Source: Promethearchaeota archaeon (GTDB taxonomy: Archaea > Asgardarchaeota > Lokiarchaeia > Sigyniarchaeales > SOKP01). From it: a stretch of DNA of 52,924 nt. Positions 6,838 through 15,903 of this stretch are shown piece after piece. Under the pieces are notes generated by a model, which saw only the letters and a program-made list of their open reading frames with translations, did no database searches and was not told where the DNA came from. The DNA is taken from the NCBI GenBank assembly GCA_018238625.1, contig JABCSY010000016.1, positions 1 through 52,924 on the forward strand, in the 5' to 3' direction. The translations under genes and the position numbers were made by a program. How positions within the stretch are numbered: position 1 is the stretch's first letter; every line of letters begins with the position of its first letter.

Positions 6838-9024
6838 CTACAAATTTAAACTACATGAGTTTTTCCAATTTTCCCAAAATAAACAGAGGTTCTCTAGATT
6901 ATCGGAAGAATGAAAAGAAACTTGATCAAAAAACTTAATTAATTCATTTATTGATAATTTATCAATTTTTTGAAGAGTACTAAATATGTTTTTATAAAGA
7001 TTAAATAATACTTGAAATTTTTCTTTACTAATATCTTCGTATCTTCTTAGCTTAAAGATAATGTTTGAATTAAATAAATTTATTAGGTTCGCCCAGTTCT
7101 TTTTTTGAGGATTGAATTTGAAAAGGGTTTGATAAATATCTTTATTATCTACAAAATTATCATTTATTTCCGAAATTGAATCAATAAATCTTTTTTCTCG
7201 ATTTTTTTTCATGAAAACTATAAGCCCTAAATCTCTTAAACATGAAATATGAATTTTGAAATGATGAATTATTCTATTTATAAAAGAACCAATGTCGTTA
7301 GAATGAATCGTTTGAAACCCTTTTAACCCTGCGGCTAAACAGTGAAACATTGCCTCCGCTTCCTCTTTAGTTAGAATTTCCCCTAAATAAATAATATCAG
7401 GTGTACGATGTAATAAATTCCTAATTTGATTTTGTTTTGAAAGTTTATGGTTTAATCCTACTTGGAGGGAATCAACTTTATATTTTAATTGATGTTTTTC
7501 GTATTTTGATTGGTTTAATGATTCAATTACATTTTCTACATATATTTTTCGAAATTCTTTTGGTGTTAGTAAATCTAATGCGTTTATTAATGTTGTTTTT
7601 CCAGTATCAGTCTCACCAGTAACCGTGATATTCACTCTTCTTATAAGCGATAAATATAAAAATGCGGCTATTGCGGGATTAAGAGTTCCGTTTTTCAGTA
7701 AATCCTGAACAGTTAATATGTTTTTATTTAACTTTCTTATATCTAATGCGAAAGTATTTAGCTGAATTGGTCCAACATCGATCGCAAACCTGCAATAAAA
7801 ATATTTATTCTTTATTACTACTTTAATACTTGGATTGGAATAGTCAAGTCTCTTTCCACTATATATTCTTAGAAATGTTTTTAATCGCTCAATTTCCTTT
7901 AAAGTAAATTTAATATCTGTTCTGCAACGTCCAAATTTTTGATGATTTATGTAGATCTTATCATTTGGGGAATCTAAAAAAATTTCTTCAATAAAATCGT
8001 CAATTAAAAGAGGAAAAATCTTTTCTAAGTTTAATTTACATAATGCTGCGATATACCCAATTCTTTCCCTTTCGAATAATGGAAACTTATATTTTGAATC
8101 TAAATAATTTAAAGCTTCTTTATTGTATATACTTACTAAAGTTTCTAACGGAGCTATTTTATTAATATCGAGGAGTTTTAAATTGTTTTTGACATCTAGT
8201 ACAACCTTTTTAAAATAGTTTTCATCAATTACGGATTCAAATGAATATTGTACAGTATATTTTTTTTCATATTCATTAGCAATATCATAAATATAAATTT
8301 GAAATATTTGATTATCTCCCGTTTTGTATTTTTCAAATAAATCACCTGTAGAAACTATTACAGCTTTGTCAAAACTCTTTTTTTCCTCAAAAAATAACGA
8401 TTTTTTGAAAAAGAATTCTTTGTAAAATTTGTTAAAATCTTTGGAATTGCTATTACTTTTAAGAAACCTTTTATAACTTTGAACGATTTTCAGTTCATTT
8501 AGGGCATTTAAGAGAGTTTCTAGTAAAACTAATACTTTTCTAGAGCAATTTTGACACTCTATATTAGTATATTCGTGATCTTTTAGTTCATTAATTTTTT
8601 CAGAAATAAAATTAAAAACATAAAGTGGATTTAAGATAAGATCGTTACTAGAAGAGAGAAATTTATCATGTAAAGCTGTGACTTTACAATTAAATTCTTG
8701 ATAAATGCATTTTTTTTTTCCTATACTCTCAATTTTTCTCCAAGTTTTTTTAATATAACTTATTTTTTTAAAATAATTCAAAAATAATGAAATTTGATAG
8801 TGTTCGATTAATGGATCATGGATTTTTGTTGTTAAATTTTTAAAAACTTTTTTTCTATTTAAATATAAATTTTTTAAAACACATGATATACATTCTCCAT
8901 TTTGAAATAAATCCTCTATTGCCCTTGAACACTCAGAACAATCAATAACTAAAATTTTCTCTTCTTTGTTGCTTAAAGTCTCTCTTACTTGTATATGGCA
9001 TAAATTTTCAAATTTTACTGTCAT
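6838..9024 (-). CDS. Type II/IV secretion (FlaI/TadA/VirB11-like) ATPase with N-terminal zinc region
   Basis: 728 residues, longer than the 450-550 usual for FlaI/TadA. The C-terminal ATPase is clear: Walker A GETDTGKTT (about 471-479), an Asp/Glu box near VENVIES, Walker B-like DIIYLGEI, and the His-box phrase GLKGFQTIHSND. Upstream is the N-terminal sensing domain of the family (about 320-460). The extra N-terminus carries C29-x2-C32-x12-C45-x2-C48 and a later ECQNCS pair, suggesting zinc-bound knuckles, then long helices. It powers assembly through the polytopic protein encoded downstream. It is the first gene of a minus-strand operon and divergent from the ribosomal cluster. Confidence 0.85.
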   Translation of the reverse strand: MTVKFENLCHIQVRETLSNKEEKILVIDCSECSRAIEDLFQNGECISCVLKNLYLNRKKVFKNLTTKIHDPLIEHYQISLFLNYFKKISYIKKTWRKIESIGKKKCIYQEFNCKVTALHDKFLSSSNDLILNPLYVFNFISEKINELKDHEYTNIECQNCSRKVLVLLETLLNALNELKIVQSYKRFLKSNSNSKDFNKFYKEFFFKKSLFFEEKKSFDKAVIVSTGDLFEKYKTGDNQIFQIYIYDIANEYEKKYTVQYSFESVIDENYFKKVVLDVKNNLKLLDINKIAPLETLVSIYNKEALNYLDSKYKFPLFERERIGYIAALCKLNLEKIFPLLIDDFIEEIFLDSPNDKIYINHQKFGRCRTDIKFTLKEIERLKTFLRIYSGKRLDYSNPSIKVVIKNKYFYCRFAIDVGPIQLNTFALDIRKLNKNILTVQDLLKNGTLNPAIAAFLYLSLIRRVNITVTGETDTGKTTLINALDLLTPKEFRKIYVENVIESLNQSKYEKHQLKYKVDSLQVGLNHKLSKQNQIRNLLHRTPDIIYLGEILTKEEAEAMFHCLAAGLKGFQTIHSNDIGSFINRIIHHFKIHISCLRDLGLIVFMKKNREKRFIDSISEINDNFVDNKDIYQTLFKFNPQKKNWANLINLFNSNIIFKLRRYEDISKEKFQVLFNLYKNIFSTLQKIDKLSINELIKFFDQVSFHSSDNLENLCLFWENWKNSCSLNL

Positions 9025-9156
9025 CTATCTATTTTTTTTATAACGTAAATTTAAAAAGTCCATTTTTTTTATTTTAGGGATTTAAATGTTATTATTTAAT
9101 GCAAAACTTTTTTTATTTTAAATAATTTAGAATTTTAAAGTCATAAGTGATTACAT

Positions 9157-10176
9157 ATGGGTCACCGTAAAAAACATGCTCCAAGACGCGGTTCATTAGC
9201 GTTTCTTCCTAGGAAAAGAGCCACATCTGCTAAAGGTAGAGTAAGACACTGGTTAGATACATCTGAAAATGTTATCTTTTTAGGGTTTGCTGGTTTCAAA
9301 GCAGGTATGACTCATATCACATATATAGAAGATCAAAAAAATAGCCCTTATTATGGAAAAGAATTGATGAAACCAGTTACTGTTATTGAAGTTCCTCCTT
9401 TAATCCTCATTGGAATCAGAATTTATAATGAAGATGAGTATGGAAAATATATAGAGGGAGATATTTTTTCTACTGAATTAAATAATTATCTTAATCGCAA
9501 AATTAACATTCCAAATTTCGAGAAATACAATTTTGATGGAATTAAAGAAAAACTCTCTAAAGCCTTAAATGCTACAAGTGATATTAGGGGGATTTTTCAA
9601 ACTCAACCACATCTTACATCTATACCAAGAAAAAAGCCCGATATTATTGAAATTAAGTTGAACTCTATAGGATCCCCAATAGATGAATTTAATTTTGCTT
9701 TAGAACATTTAGGTAAAGAAATTAAGGCACGGGATGTTTTAATTGAAGGCGAATTAATTGATATATTAGCGGTAACAAAAGGAAAAGGATTTCAAGGACC
9801 CGTAAAAAGATATGGAGTGAAAATCCTAACCCGAAAAAATAGTAAAGCTAGAAGAGTTGTAGCGTGTATAGGTCCTTGGCATCCGGCGAGAGTGCTTTAT
9901 ACAGTTCCGCGCCCTGGGCAAATGGGATATCATCAAAGGACTGAATATCATAAAAGAATTATGGTTATTGGAGAAAATGAAGAAGAAATAAACCCTAAGG
10001 GTGGTTTTATTAGATATGGGAAAGTTAACGGAGATTATCTTCTTGTGTTAGGATCCATACCGGGTCCAAAAAATCGGTTAATTAGAATAAGAAAAACAAT
10101 TAGACCAGTAAAGTCTTTTATGGTCAAATCACCAGAAATAACATTTATAAGTAGAGAAAGTCAACAAAGAAAATAG
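9157..10176 (+). CDS. rpl3p: Large subunit ribosomal protein L3 (uL3)
   Basis: 339 residues, normal for archaeal L3. The N-terminus MGHRKKHAPRRGSLAFLPRK and the phrases GFKAGMTH, VTKGKGFQGPVKRYGVK and PRPGQMGYHQRTEYHKR are diagnostic; the latter forms the loop that reaches the peptidyl-transferase centre. It binds 23S rRNA early in assembly. First gene of a tight L3-L4-L23 run (7 nt to L4, 1 nt from L4 to L23). The 130-nt gap upstream is shared with the divergent ATPase gene and must hold both promoters. Confidence 0.98.
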   Translation: MGHRKKHAPRRGSLAFLPRKRATSAKGRVRHWLDTSENVIFLGFAGFKAGMTHITYIEDQKNSPYYGKELMKPVTVIEVPPLILIGIRIYNEDEYGKYIEGDIFSTELNNYLNRKINIPNFEKYNFDGIKEKLSKALNATSDIRGIFQTQPHLTSIPRKKPDIIEIKLNSIGSPIDEFNFALEHLGKEIKARDVLIEGELIDILAVTKGKGFQGPVKRYGVKILTRKNSKARRVVACIGPWHPARVLYTVPRPGQMGYHQRTEYHKRIMVIGENEEEINPKGGFIRYGKVNGDYLLVLGSIPGPKNRLIRIRKTIRPVKSFMVKSPEITFISRESQQRK

Positions 10177-10183
10177 TGATTTT

Positions 10184-10972
10184 ATGGAGAAAATTAATGT
10201 TTATGATTTAGATGGTAAAAAAAAAAATTTAGTTGACATGCCAAGAATATTTAATATAAAACCTAGAAAAGATCTAATTCGTAAAGCAAGTGAAATTTCT
10301 TTCAGTAAAAATAAACAAGTTCAAGGGAGAAATAAGAGAGCAGGATTAAGAAATACGGCTAAGGGATGGGGCACGGGGCATGGGATCTCAAGGGCACCAC
10401 GAATAAAGGGTTCAGGGTTCCCCACAGCTCGGAATGTCGGGAGGGTTCCTTTTGCAAAAGGCGGAAGGAGGGCGCATCCGATTAAAAGTGAGAAAGTCGT
10501 AAATAAAAAAATTAATAAAAAGGTAAACAAATTATCAATAATTTCTGCGATTTCTGCTTCTGGCGATTTAGATTGGGTTAAAAATCGAGGTCATCTCATT
10601 GATAAAGTCCCAGAAATACCATTAGTAATTGATGATAAAATTCAAACTGTTAAAAAAACGAAATTAATGTATTCAATCCTCTCTGAATTAGGTTTGGAAG
10701 ATGAACTAGTTAAAGTAAAAGTAGGTAAAAAAATTAGAGGCGGAAAAGGGAAAAGAAGAGGTCGTAAATACAAAAACAAAAAAAGTATTTTAATTGTTAT
10801 AAAAGACGACTTTGGAATAGTAAAAGCTTCAAGAAATATTCCGGGAGTGGATGTTGTTAAGTTTGAAAATTTGTCAATCGCCAACCTAGCACCAGGAGGG
10901 TTGTCTGGACGATTAATTCTATGGGCTCAATCTGCTTTCAATGATTTAAAGAATTATGAGGCGATAATTTAA
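10184..10972 (+). CDS. rpl4p: Large subunit ribosomal protein L4 (uL4)
   Basis: 262 residues, the archaeal/eukaryotic L4e type. The extended tunnel loop is seen at about 45-105 ([20 protein letters not shown], then [15 protein letters not shown] and GRRAHP), and the C-terminal [18 protein letters not shown] phrase is typical. It lines the exit tunnel with L22. The DNA coding the loop is locally GC-rich, as expected from its Gly/Arg/Ala content. It is followed after a single base by L23. Confidence 0.97.
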   Translation: MEKINVYDLDGKKKNLVDMPRIFNIKPRKDLIRKASEISFSKNKQVQGRNKRAGLRNTAKGWGTGHGISRAPRIKGSGFPTARNVGRVPFAKGGRRAHPIKSEKVVNKKINKKVNKLSIISAISASGDLDWVKNRGHLIDKVPEIPLVIDDKIQTVKKTKLMYSILSELGLEDELVKVKVGKKIRGGKGKRRGRKYKNKKSILIVIKDDFGIVKASRNIPGVDVVKFENLSIANLAPGGLSGRLILWAQSAFNDLKNYEAII

Positions 10973-10973
10973 A

Positions 10974-11237
10974 ATGGAAAGGTATTATAAAATTATTCAA
11001 AGACCTTTAATAACAGAAAAAACATTTGATCTAATTGAGAGAGAAAATAAATTGGTTTTTATTGTTCACAAAAGAGCTAATAAAAGTCAAATTAAACAAG
11101 CTATAGAAAAAATTCATAATGTAAAAGTTATGAAGGTTAATACAATAATAACTCCTCGAGGAGAAAAAAAAGCCTTAATTAAACTACGCTCAGATTATTC
11201 TGCTCAAGATATTGCTATTGATTTAGGAATTTTTTAA
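10974..11237 (+). CDS. rpl23p: Large subunit ribosomal protein L23 (uL23)
   Basis: 87 residues. The N-terminal phrase [19 protein letters not shown], the central [19 protein letters not shown] and the VMKVNT strand are standard for L23, which sits at the exit-tunnel rim and docks SRP and chaperones. The C-terminal 15 nt overlap a convergent minus-strand gene. In most archaea L2 and S19 follow here; in this window the cluster simply ends. Confidence 0.96.
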   Translation: MERYYKIIQRPLITEKTFDLIERENKLVFIVHKRANKSQIKQAIEKIHNVKVMKVNTIITPRGEKKALIKLRSDYSAQDIAIDLGIF

Positions 11238-12359
11238 TACATATTCATTTTTCATAACTGATAAATTAAGTTTCATAAAATCCATATAGTTCAAAGTTTT
11301 TATATTTTCCAAGAACTTTATTTTATTAAAATCTAATAACTTTTTATACTCATCCTGATTTAAAATTAAAATAATTATGAAGTATCTTGAATAGAATTTT
11401 TCTATAAGTCTTAAAATATCTTCGTGATGAAAATCTTTAAAAATTAAAAATAGAATCTTATCTTCAATCATTAAGAGATTTCGGTTCAATCTATGAAAAT
11501 TAATTTGATTCAATTTCAAAGCCTTTTCAAACTGAGTATTGAACTTTGATAACTTTTGAAAATTAAATTGACCTAAAGATAGAAATAGATTAACTCCGTT
11601 TTCTAAATTGTAATAAATCTCAGAAATGTTAACCCTCCATAAAATAGAATAAAGGAGTTTCGAATTTAATTCTATATTTTTAAATAGTTCACAATTAAAC
11701 AGAGAATTAACTTCTTTTTTGATGTCTAGTGAATTATTATTTTGTTCATATTTGATGTCGATAAAATAAGCGTGGTATTTGAGCTCTTCCTTATTATTAA
11801 CTTTTATATTAAAGATTAAAAACCCTTTCCGGTTAAAATTATTGAGTAATTTTAGTAAGTTATGCAAAGAAACGCTTTTATTTTCGAAAAAAAGGCAATT
11901 TATTTGATAAAAATGTAAAAACTTCAAATCCTCATCATGTTTTAATATTAAAGAATCTCCTAATTTCATGGTGTTAATATCTACATTAATCTTATTTGAA
12001 ATAATATGTAAAAACTGTCTTTTTAAATAACGATTTTTTAAAAACTTAGCATCTTTATCGCAGTCACTTATTTGTTGATGAATTAAACTAAAAAACTTTA
12101 CAATTCTATTTTTATCATTACCAATAAAATTTAACAAAACTAATTTTCTTCTTTTTTTAGGGATATTAATCTGAATTGAATAATAAAGCAGAAACCTTTT
12201 TTTAAGTAACTCATTAAGAACTGGAATTATTTTTAGTAGATTATTAGTCTCTATAATTGAAAAAGCTACTAATTTTTTATTTTTGTTTAAACTTTTATAA
12301 TAAACTAATTGATTCTCAACTAAAAAGGAGAGTAATTTGAACTTGCCTTTTTTAACCAT
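11223..12359 (-). CDS. Hypothetical protein, 378 residues
   Basis: No family recognised. The protein is rich in Lys, Asn, Leu, Ile and Phe, has no signal peptide or clear membrane span, and alternates predicted helices and strands. It begins [22 protein letters not shown] hydrophobic stretch near the end ([16 protein letters not shown]) looks like a buried beta strand. The stop codon lies inside the last codons of rpl23p on the other strand (15-nt overlap), so it directly follows the ribosomal cluster convergently. It has its own AT-rich upstream region and appears monocistronic. Confidence 0.6.
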   Translation of the reverse strand: MVKKGKFKLLSFLVENQLVYYKSLNKNKKLVAFSIIETNNLLKIIPVLNELLKKRFLLYYSIQINIPKKRRKLVLLNFIGNDKNRIVKFFSLIHQQISDCDKDAKFLKNRYLKRQFLHIISNKINVDINTMKLGDSLILKHDEDLKFLHFYQINCLFFENKSVSLHNLLKLLNNFNRKGFLIFNIKVNNKEELKYHAYFIDIKYEQNNNSLDIKKEVNSLFNCELFKNIELNSKLLYSILWRVNISEIYYNLENGVNLFLSLGQFNFQKLSKFNTQFEKALKLNQINFHRLNRNLLMIEDKILFLIFKDFHHEDILRLIEKFYSRYFIIILILNQDEYKKLLDFNKIKFLENIKTLNYMDFMKLNLSVMKNEYVLKNS

Positions 12360-12580
12360 ATCACAAAATTTATGTGTTGAAATTATAAAAACTTAGCATT
12401 TTTTTACAGATTCCAATTTAAAGAGAAATTTTAATAACTTTAAAGTTTTAAAAAAGCTAAAAAAAATTATTGGTATTATTACATAAAATTTCTTTATATG
12501 ATTAAAAATTCTATATAATAAGACTAGTTTAAAACAATATTTCTAAAAAAACCAATTAAACATCAAGAAGCGTTATTTAA

Positions 12581-13840
12581 ATGTTAGAACAAATCTTAAA
12601 TTTTATTAACAACCTAAATCCTGAGGTTGTTATTCAAGCACCATCAAGGATTAATTTAATAAATCCCTTAGATGCTGTAGAGGGGGATTTCTGGATGCCC
12701 TCTGTAGCAATTAATGGCGTAAATAATCCATTATCAGTATTTGTTTATATAAAAAGTAGGGTAGAATCTAGCTTTGTAAGATTGTATTCAATTAAAAATA
12801 TATCAGATAATATTATTGTTCAAATTGAGAAAGAAGAAGTAATTTCAAAACAGGTTTTAGAGTTTAAAAACAAATTTAATGAAGATTTTAAACTTTTTTA
12901 TGCTAGCGTCTATAGATTTATTAGAACCTCCTCTATGTTTTTGGAGAAATTTAAGAATAATAATTTTGAAATTGGTATATTAACTACTATACCTCGCCAA
13001 AGTGGGCTAGGTGGGAGTGCAGCAATAATAGTCGCTATTTTATATGGTTTTGCAAAATATTTTGGGTTATATAAAAATTTAACATGCATAAATAAAGAGG
13101 ATTTTCCAATAAATAGAGACATCATTGCAGAAATGGCAACTAAAGTTGAAGATGACGATTTAAAAATAACTGCGGGATATGGAGATCGCTATGTAATAGC
13201 TAGGGGAGGGTTAAGTTTTTGTTCTTATTATGGAAAATTGCATCATAAGGAACTTTCAATGGAACCTTTAGCAATTTATGATAGGATTGATTTAACATAC
13301 GATATTAAAAGTCTACCAATTATTATTTGTTTTTCCGGCGTATCGCATGAAAGCGGAAGCGTTCACGAGAAATTAAGAAATCTATATTTACATAAAGACC
13401 CAAAAATTTTAATTTGTTATAGAAAACTTGCAGAAATTTCCTGGAAATCCCGTTTTGCGATAATGAAACAAGATTGGAAACTGTTAGGAAAATATTTTAG
13501 AGAAAATACAGCCATCATGAATGACGTAATGAGAGATGTTGGGTTTATCCATGGAATTGGATTAGTTAATAATATTTTAATAAATTTAATTGAAGATCAT
13601 CCCGATGTTTATGCTGCAAAATTAACAGGTGCGGGAGGGGGAGGATCTGTATTTGCTTTAGTAAACCCAGAGAAAATCAATAAAGTCCTACATGATTGGA
13701 AGTATAATTTAAATGATGTAATAGATAATGAAGAAATCTTCCGCTCACATTTCCCCTTGCATCCTTTAAAAATAAGACAAAAGTTAAAGAAAGCTCAATT
13801 TTTTAGAATAAAAATAGTTTCTGGAGTGAAAAAGTTATAA
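12581..13840 (+). CDS. GHMP-superfamily small-molecule kinase
   Basis: 419 residues. GHMP motif 1 is near the N-terminus (QAPSRINLINPLDAVEGDFW), motif 2 is IPRQSGLGGSAAI (138-149), and motif 3 is LTGAGGGGSVFAL (about 346-358). The superfamily phosphorylates sugars or mevalonate-type substrates with ATP. The layout NPLDAVEGDFWMPSVAI is like glucuronokinase and galactokinase-type sugar kinases rather than mevalonate or homoserine kinase, but the substrate cannot be assigned. A zinc-ribbon gene follows after 45 nt. A TATA-like TTTAAATG overlaps the start codon region. Confidence 0.85.
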   Translation: MLEQILNFINNLNPEVVIQAPSRINLINPLDAVEGDFWMPSVAINGVNNPLSVFVYIKSRVESSFVRLYSIKNISDNIIVQIEKEEVISKQVLEFKNKFNEDFKLFYASVYRFIRTSSMFLEKFKNNNFEIGILTTIPRQSGLGGSAAIIVAILYGFAKYFGLYKNLTCINKEDFPINRDIIAEMATKVEDDDLKITAGYGDRYVIARGGLSFCSYYGKLHHKELSMEPLAIYDRIDLTYDIKSLPIIICFSGVSHESGSVHEKLRNLYLHKDPKILICYRKLAEISWKSRFAIMKQDWKLLGKYFRENTAIMNDVMRDVGFIHGIGLVNNILINLIEDHPDVYAAKLTGAGGGGSVFALVNPEKINKVLHDWKYNLNDVIDNEEIFRSHFPLHPLKIRQKLKKAQFFRIKIVSGVKKL

Positions 13841-13885
13841 TTTATCACTTACATAAATTAAATAATACTTGTTTGGAGAATTAAA

Positions 13886-14071
13886 TTGAGTAAATACGAA
13901 AGATACAAAAAGAAGTCAGAAGAATACATTTTCCCACATAAGCATTGTAAAAAGTGCGACCAAATTATTGAAGAGGGTATTACTTATTGTTCTGATTGCT
14001 ATAAGAAAACACAAGAAAAAAAAAAATGGTATAAGTGGAAAAGAAAGAAAAAAACTAAGGAATCTGATTAG
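13886..14071 (+). CDS. Small zinc-ribbon protein (DUF2116-like)
   Basis: 61 residues, TTG start preceded by TTTGGAGA as ribosome site. Residues 18-40 hold PHKHCKKCDQII and YCSDCY, giving two CxxC-type pairs that match the short zinc ribbons of archaeal DUF2116 (HKHCxxCG...FCSxxC). The tail is extremely Lys/Trp-rich, suggesting nucleic-acid or ribosome binding. Function unknown. Confidence 0.7.
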   Translation: MSKYERYKKKSEEYIFPHKHCKKCDQIIEEGITYCSDCYKKTQEKKKWYKWKRKKKTKESD

Positions 14072-14089
14072 ATTAAAATTATTTTTTCC

Positions 14090-15817
14090 TTATCTATTAT
14101 TTTCATCGAGTATTTGATTTAATCTCTTTAAAAACCAAGTTTTATCTAGCATCAATAAAAAAGATCCTAATCGGGGTCCAAACTTTTTTCCTAGTAAGAT
14201 TAAGTAAAATGCTTCAAACATTTTTCTTGCTGGAATCATTTGTTCTTCTTTAGCTATTGTAAAAATCCTATTTTGAATTGAATCAGCATCAAGATCATTA
14301 TTTTGCATATAATAAGATCTAAACAAGATTAAGCCTCCTAATTGTTTTTCACTTAAGGTTTTAATGAGGTCGTTATCTACTGTTTCGGGAATCGTAAAAA
14401 TTTCAATTTTGCTTAAAATATTTTTTTTAACCTTTTCATCTTTTATACTCTCAATTAATATTTTAACTTCACTAATCCAATTTTCCGTTCTTTTTAAAAG
14501 GATTTTAAATTCATCTATCGAAATAGCGTTTTGACTTTTCTTATCTCTTAAAGTTGTTATTCCCTTTTCATATAATTTTTCTAAACTCAATATATTTTGC
14601 ATTTGGGAAAGAAAGATTAAGAGTTTTAATGGTGTTCTTAATGGTTTTGTATCGAGAATATCATTAACTTTGGTTAATGGATAGAGATATTTATAAAAAT
14701 TAAATTCTTTCTTAGATTCGGGTTGTTCGAGAGAATAAAATATATTTTCCATTTTTTCGTAATAATCATAATATTGAGGTATCTCTTCAATTCTTAAAGA
14801 TATATGTTTCATAGGGTTTGTTCTTAAGATTAACATTCTATAAAGTTCTGGATCTGCTAATTCTAAATATTTTTGTGGAGTAAAAACTATACCCTTTGAC
14901 GTTTTCATATCTCGTTTCCCTAATCTTAACCATTCATAGGGAAGTTTTATTGGTCCCTCATATTTAAAAATTTTTTGCGATATTTCTAACCCAGTATCGT
15001 ATGCGCCTCCTTTTACGCTATGATCTTTTCCCGCGGGTTCACAAGTAACTTTTAATAATGCCCATTTAGCTGGCCAATCGACACGCCAATTTAATTTTAG
15101 CTTCCCACTATAAATGGACACTCTTCCCTCATAACCACATGCAGGACATTTATATATGACCTCTTGTTCTTTATTTAAATATTTTATTACCCTATTAGGG
15201 AGTATTGTGCCATCTTTGGCACGACCTTGTATTTTTTCACATTTATCGCAAATCACCATTGCAGGTATCCATGTTTTTTGCGTTTCTTTGAATAATTTTT
15301 TCCGCTCATCATCTAAAGTAGGTAGAATATATTTCTTTAAAATCTCCTTAATTTGGTTTGTATTATCTAGAGAAATCTTTATTTTTTCTTGCATTTCTTT
15401 TTTTTGATACAACCCATAAGCCCATATAATTTCATTCTTTATGCCAAAATCCTTAAATGTGGAAATTAACTCATTTCCAAAATGTGTTCCATAACTCTCA
15501 CATCCACAATCTTCAAAAGGACAGGGTATTAAAGCAAAAGGTTTTCCTAAATACTCTTTCTGAAACGCCTTATCGATATAATATGGGAACCTTTTAGCTG
15601 CATCAAAATCATCCATAAAGAGAAAAGAATTGATTTTTGAGCCCGTTCCCTCAAAAACTCTTCTTAAAGCGTCGCAAATAATTATTTCTCTCAAAATTCC
15701 GATATGAACATGTCCTGAAGGGGTTTTTCCAGTAGAAAATGTTAATTCTGTTAAATTCCTTTCAGAAATTTTGTCCACTGTTTCTTCTAGCCAATGTACT
15801 AATAATTTATTTACCAA
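14090..15817 (-). CDS. lysS: Class I lysyl-tRNA synthetase
   Basis: 575 residues. The Rossmann catalytic domain has the HIGH box as GHVHIGI (35-41) and the KMSKS box as MKTSKG. A zinc-ribbon insertion carries CDKC and CPAC pairs (about 190-230). The C-terminus is an all-helical anticodon-binding domain. Class I LysRS replaces the class II enzyme in most archaea and charges tRNA-Lys. The start is read as ATG at 15817 (MVNKLLVHWLEETVDK). It is divergent from the ABCE1 gene. Confidence 0.96.
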   Translation of the reverse strand: MVNKLLVHWLEETVDKISERNLTELTFSTGKTPSGHVHIGILREIIICDALRRVFEGTGSKINSFLFMDDFDAAKRFPYYIDKAFQKEYLGKPFALIPCPFEDCGCESYGTHFGNELISTFKDFGIKNEIIWAYGLYQKKEMQEKIKISLDNTNQIKEILKKYILPTLDDERKKLFKETQKTWIPAMVICDKCEKIQGRAKDGTILPNRVIKYLNKEQEVIYKCPACGYEGRVSIYSGKLKLNWRVDWPAKWALLKVTCEPAGKDHSVKGGAYDTGLEISQKIFKYEGPIKLPYEWLRLGKRDMKTSKGIVFTPQKYLELADPELYRMLILRTNPMKHISLRIEEIPQYYDYYEKMENIFYSLEQPESKKEFNFYKYLYPLTKVNDILDTKPLRTPLKLLIFLSQMQNILSLEKLYEKGITTLRDKKSQNAISIDEFKILLKRTENWISEVKILIESIKDEKVKKNILSKIEIFTIPETVDNDLIKTLSEKQLGGLILFRSYYMQNNDLDADSIQNRIFTIAKEEQMIPARKMFEAFYLILLGKKFGPRLGSFLLMLDKTWFLKRLNQILDENNR

Positions 15818-15903
15818 ATTATTTCACTAATTAATTAAACCTAAGCCGAGTAAATGATAAAAATTATTTATCATTTATTATTTTAAAAAGTGGTGAAAAA
15901 GTT

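Noticed and set aside
10321..10530. Antisense open frame in the L4 loop region
   Set aside because: It mirrors the Gly/Arg-rich tunnel loop of L4 on the other strand, has no ribosome site, and the sense protein is a certain ribosomal protein.
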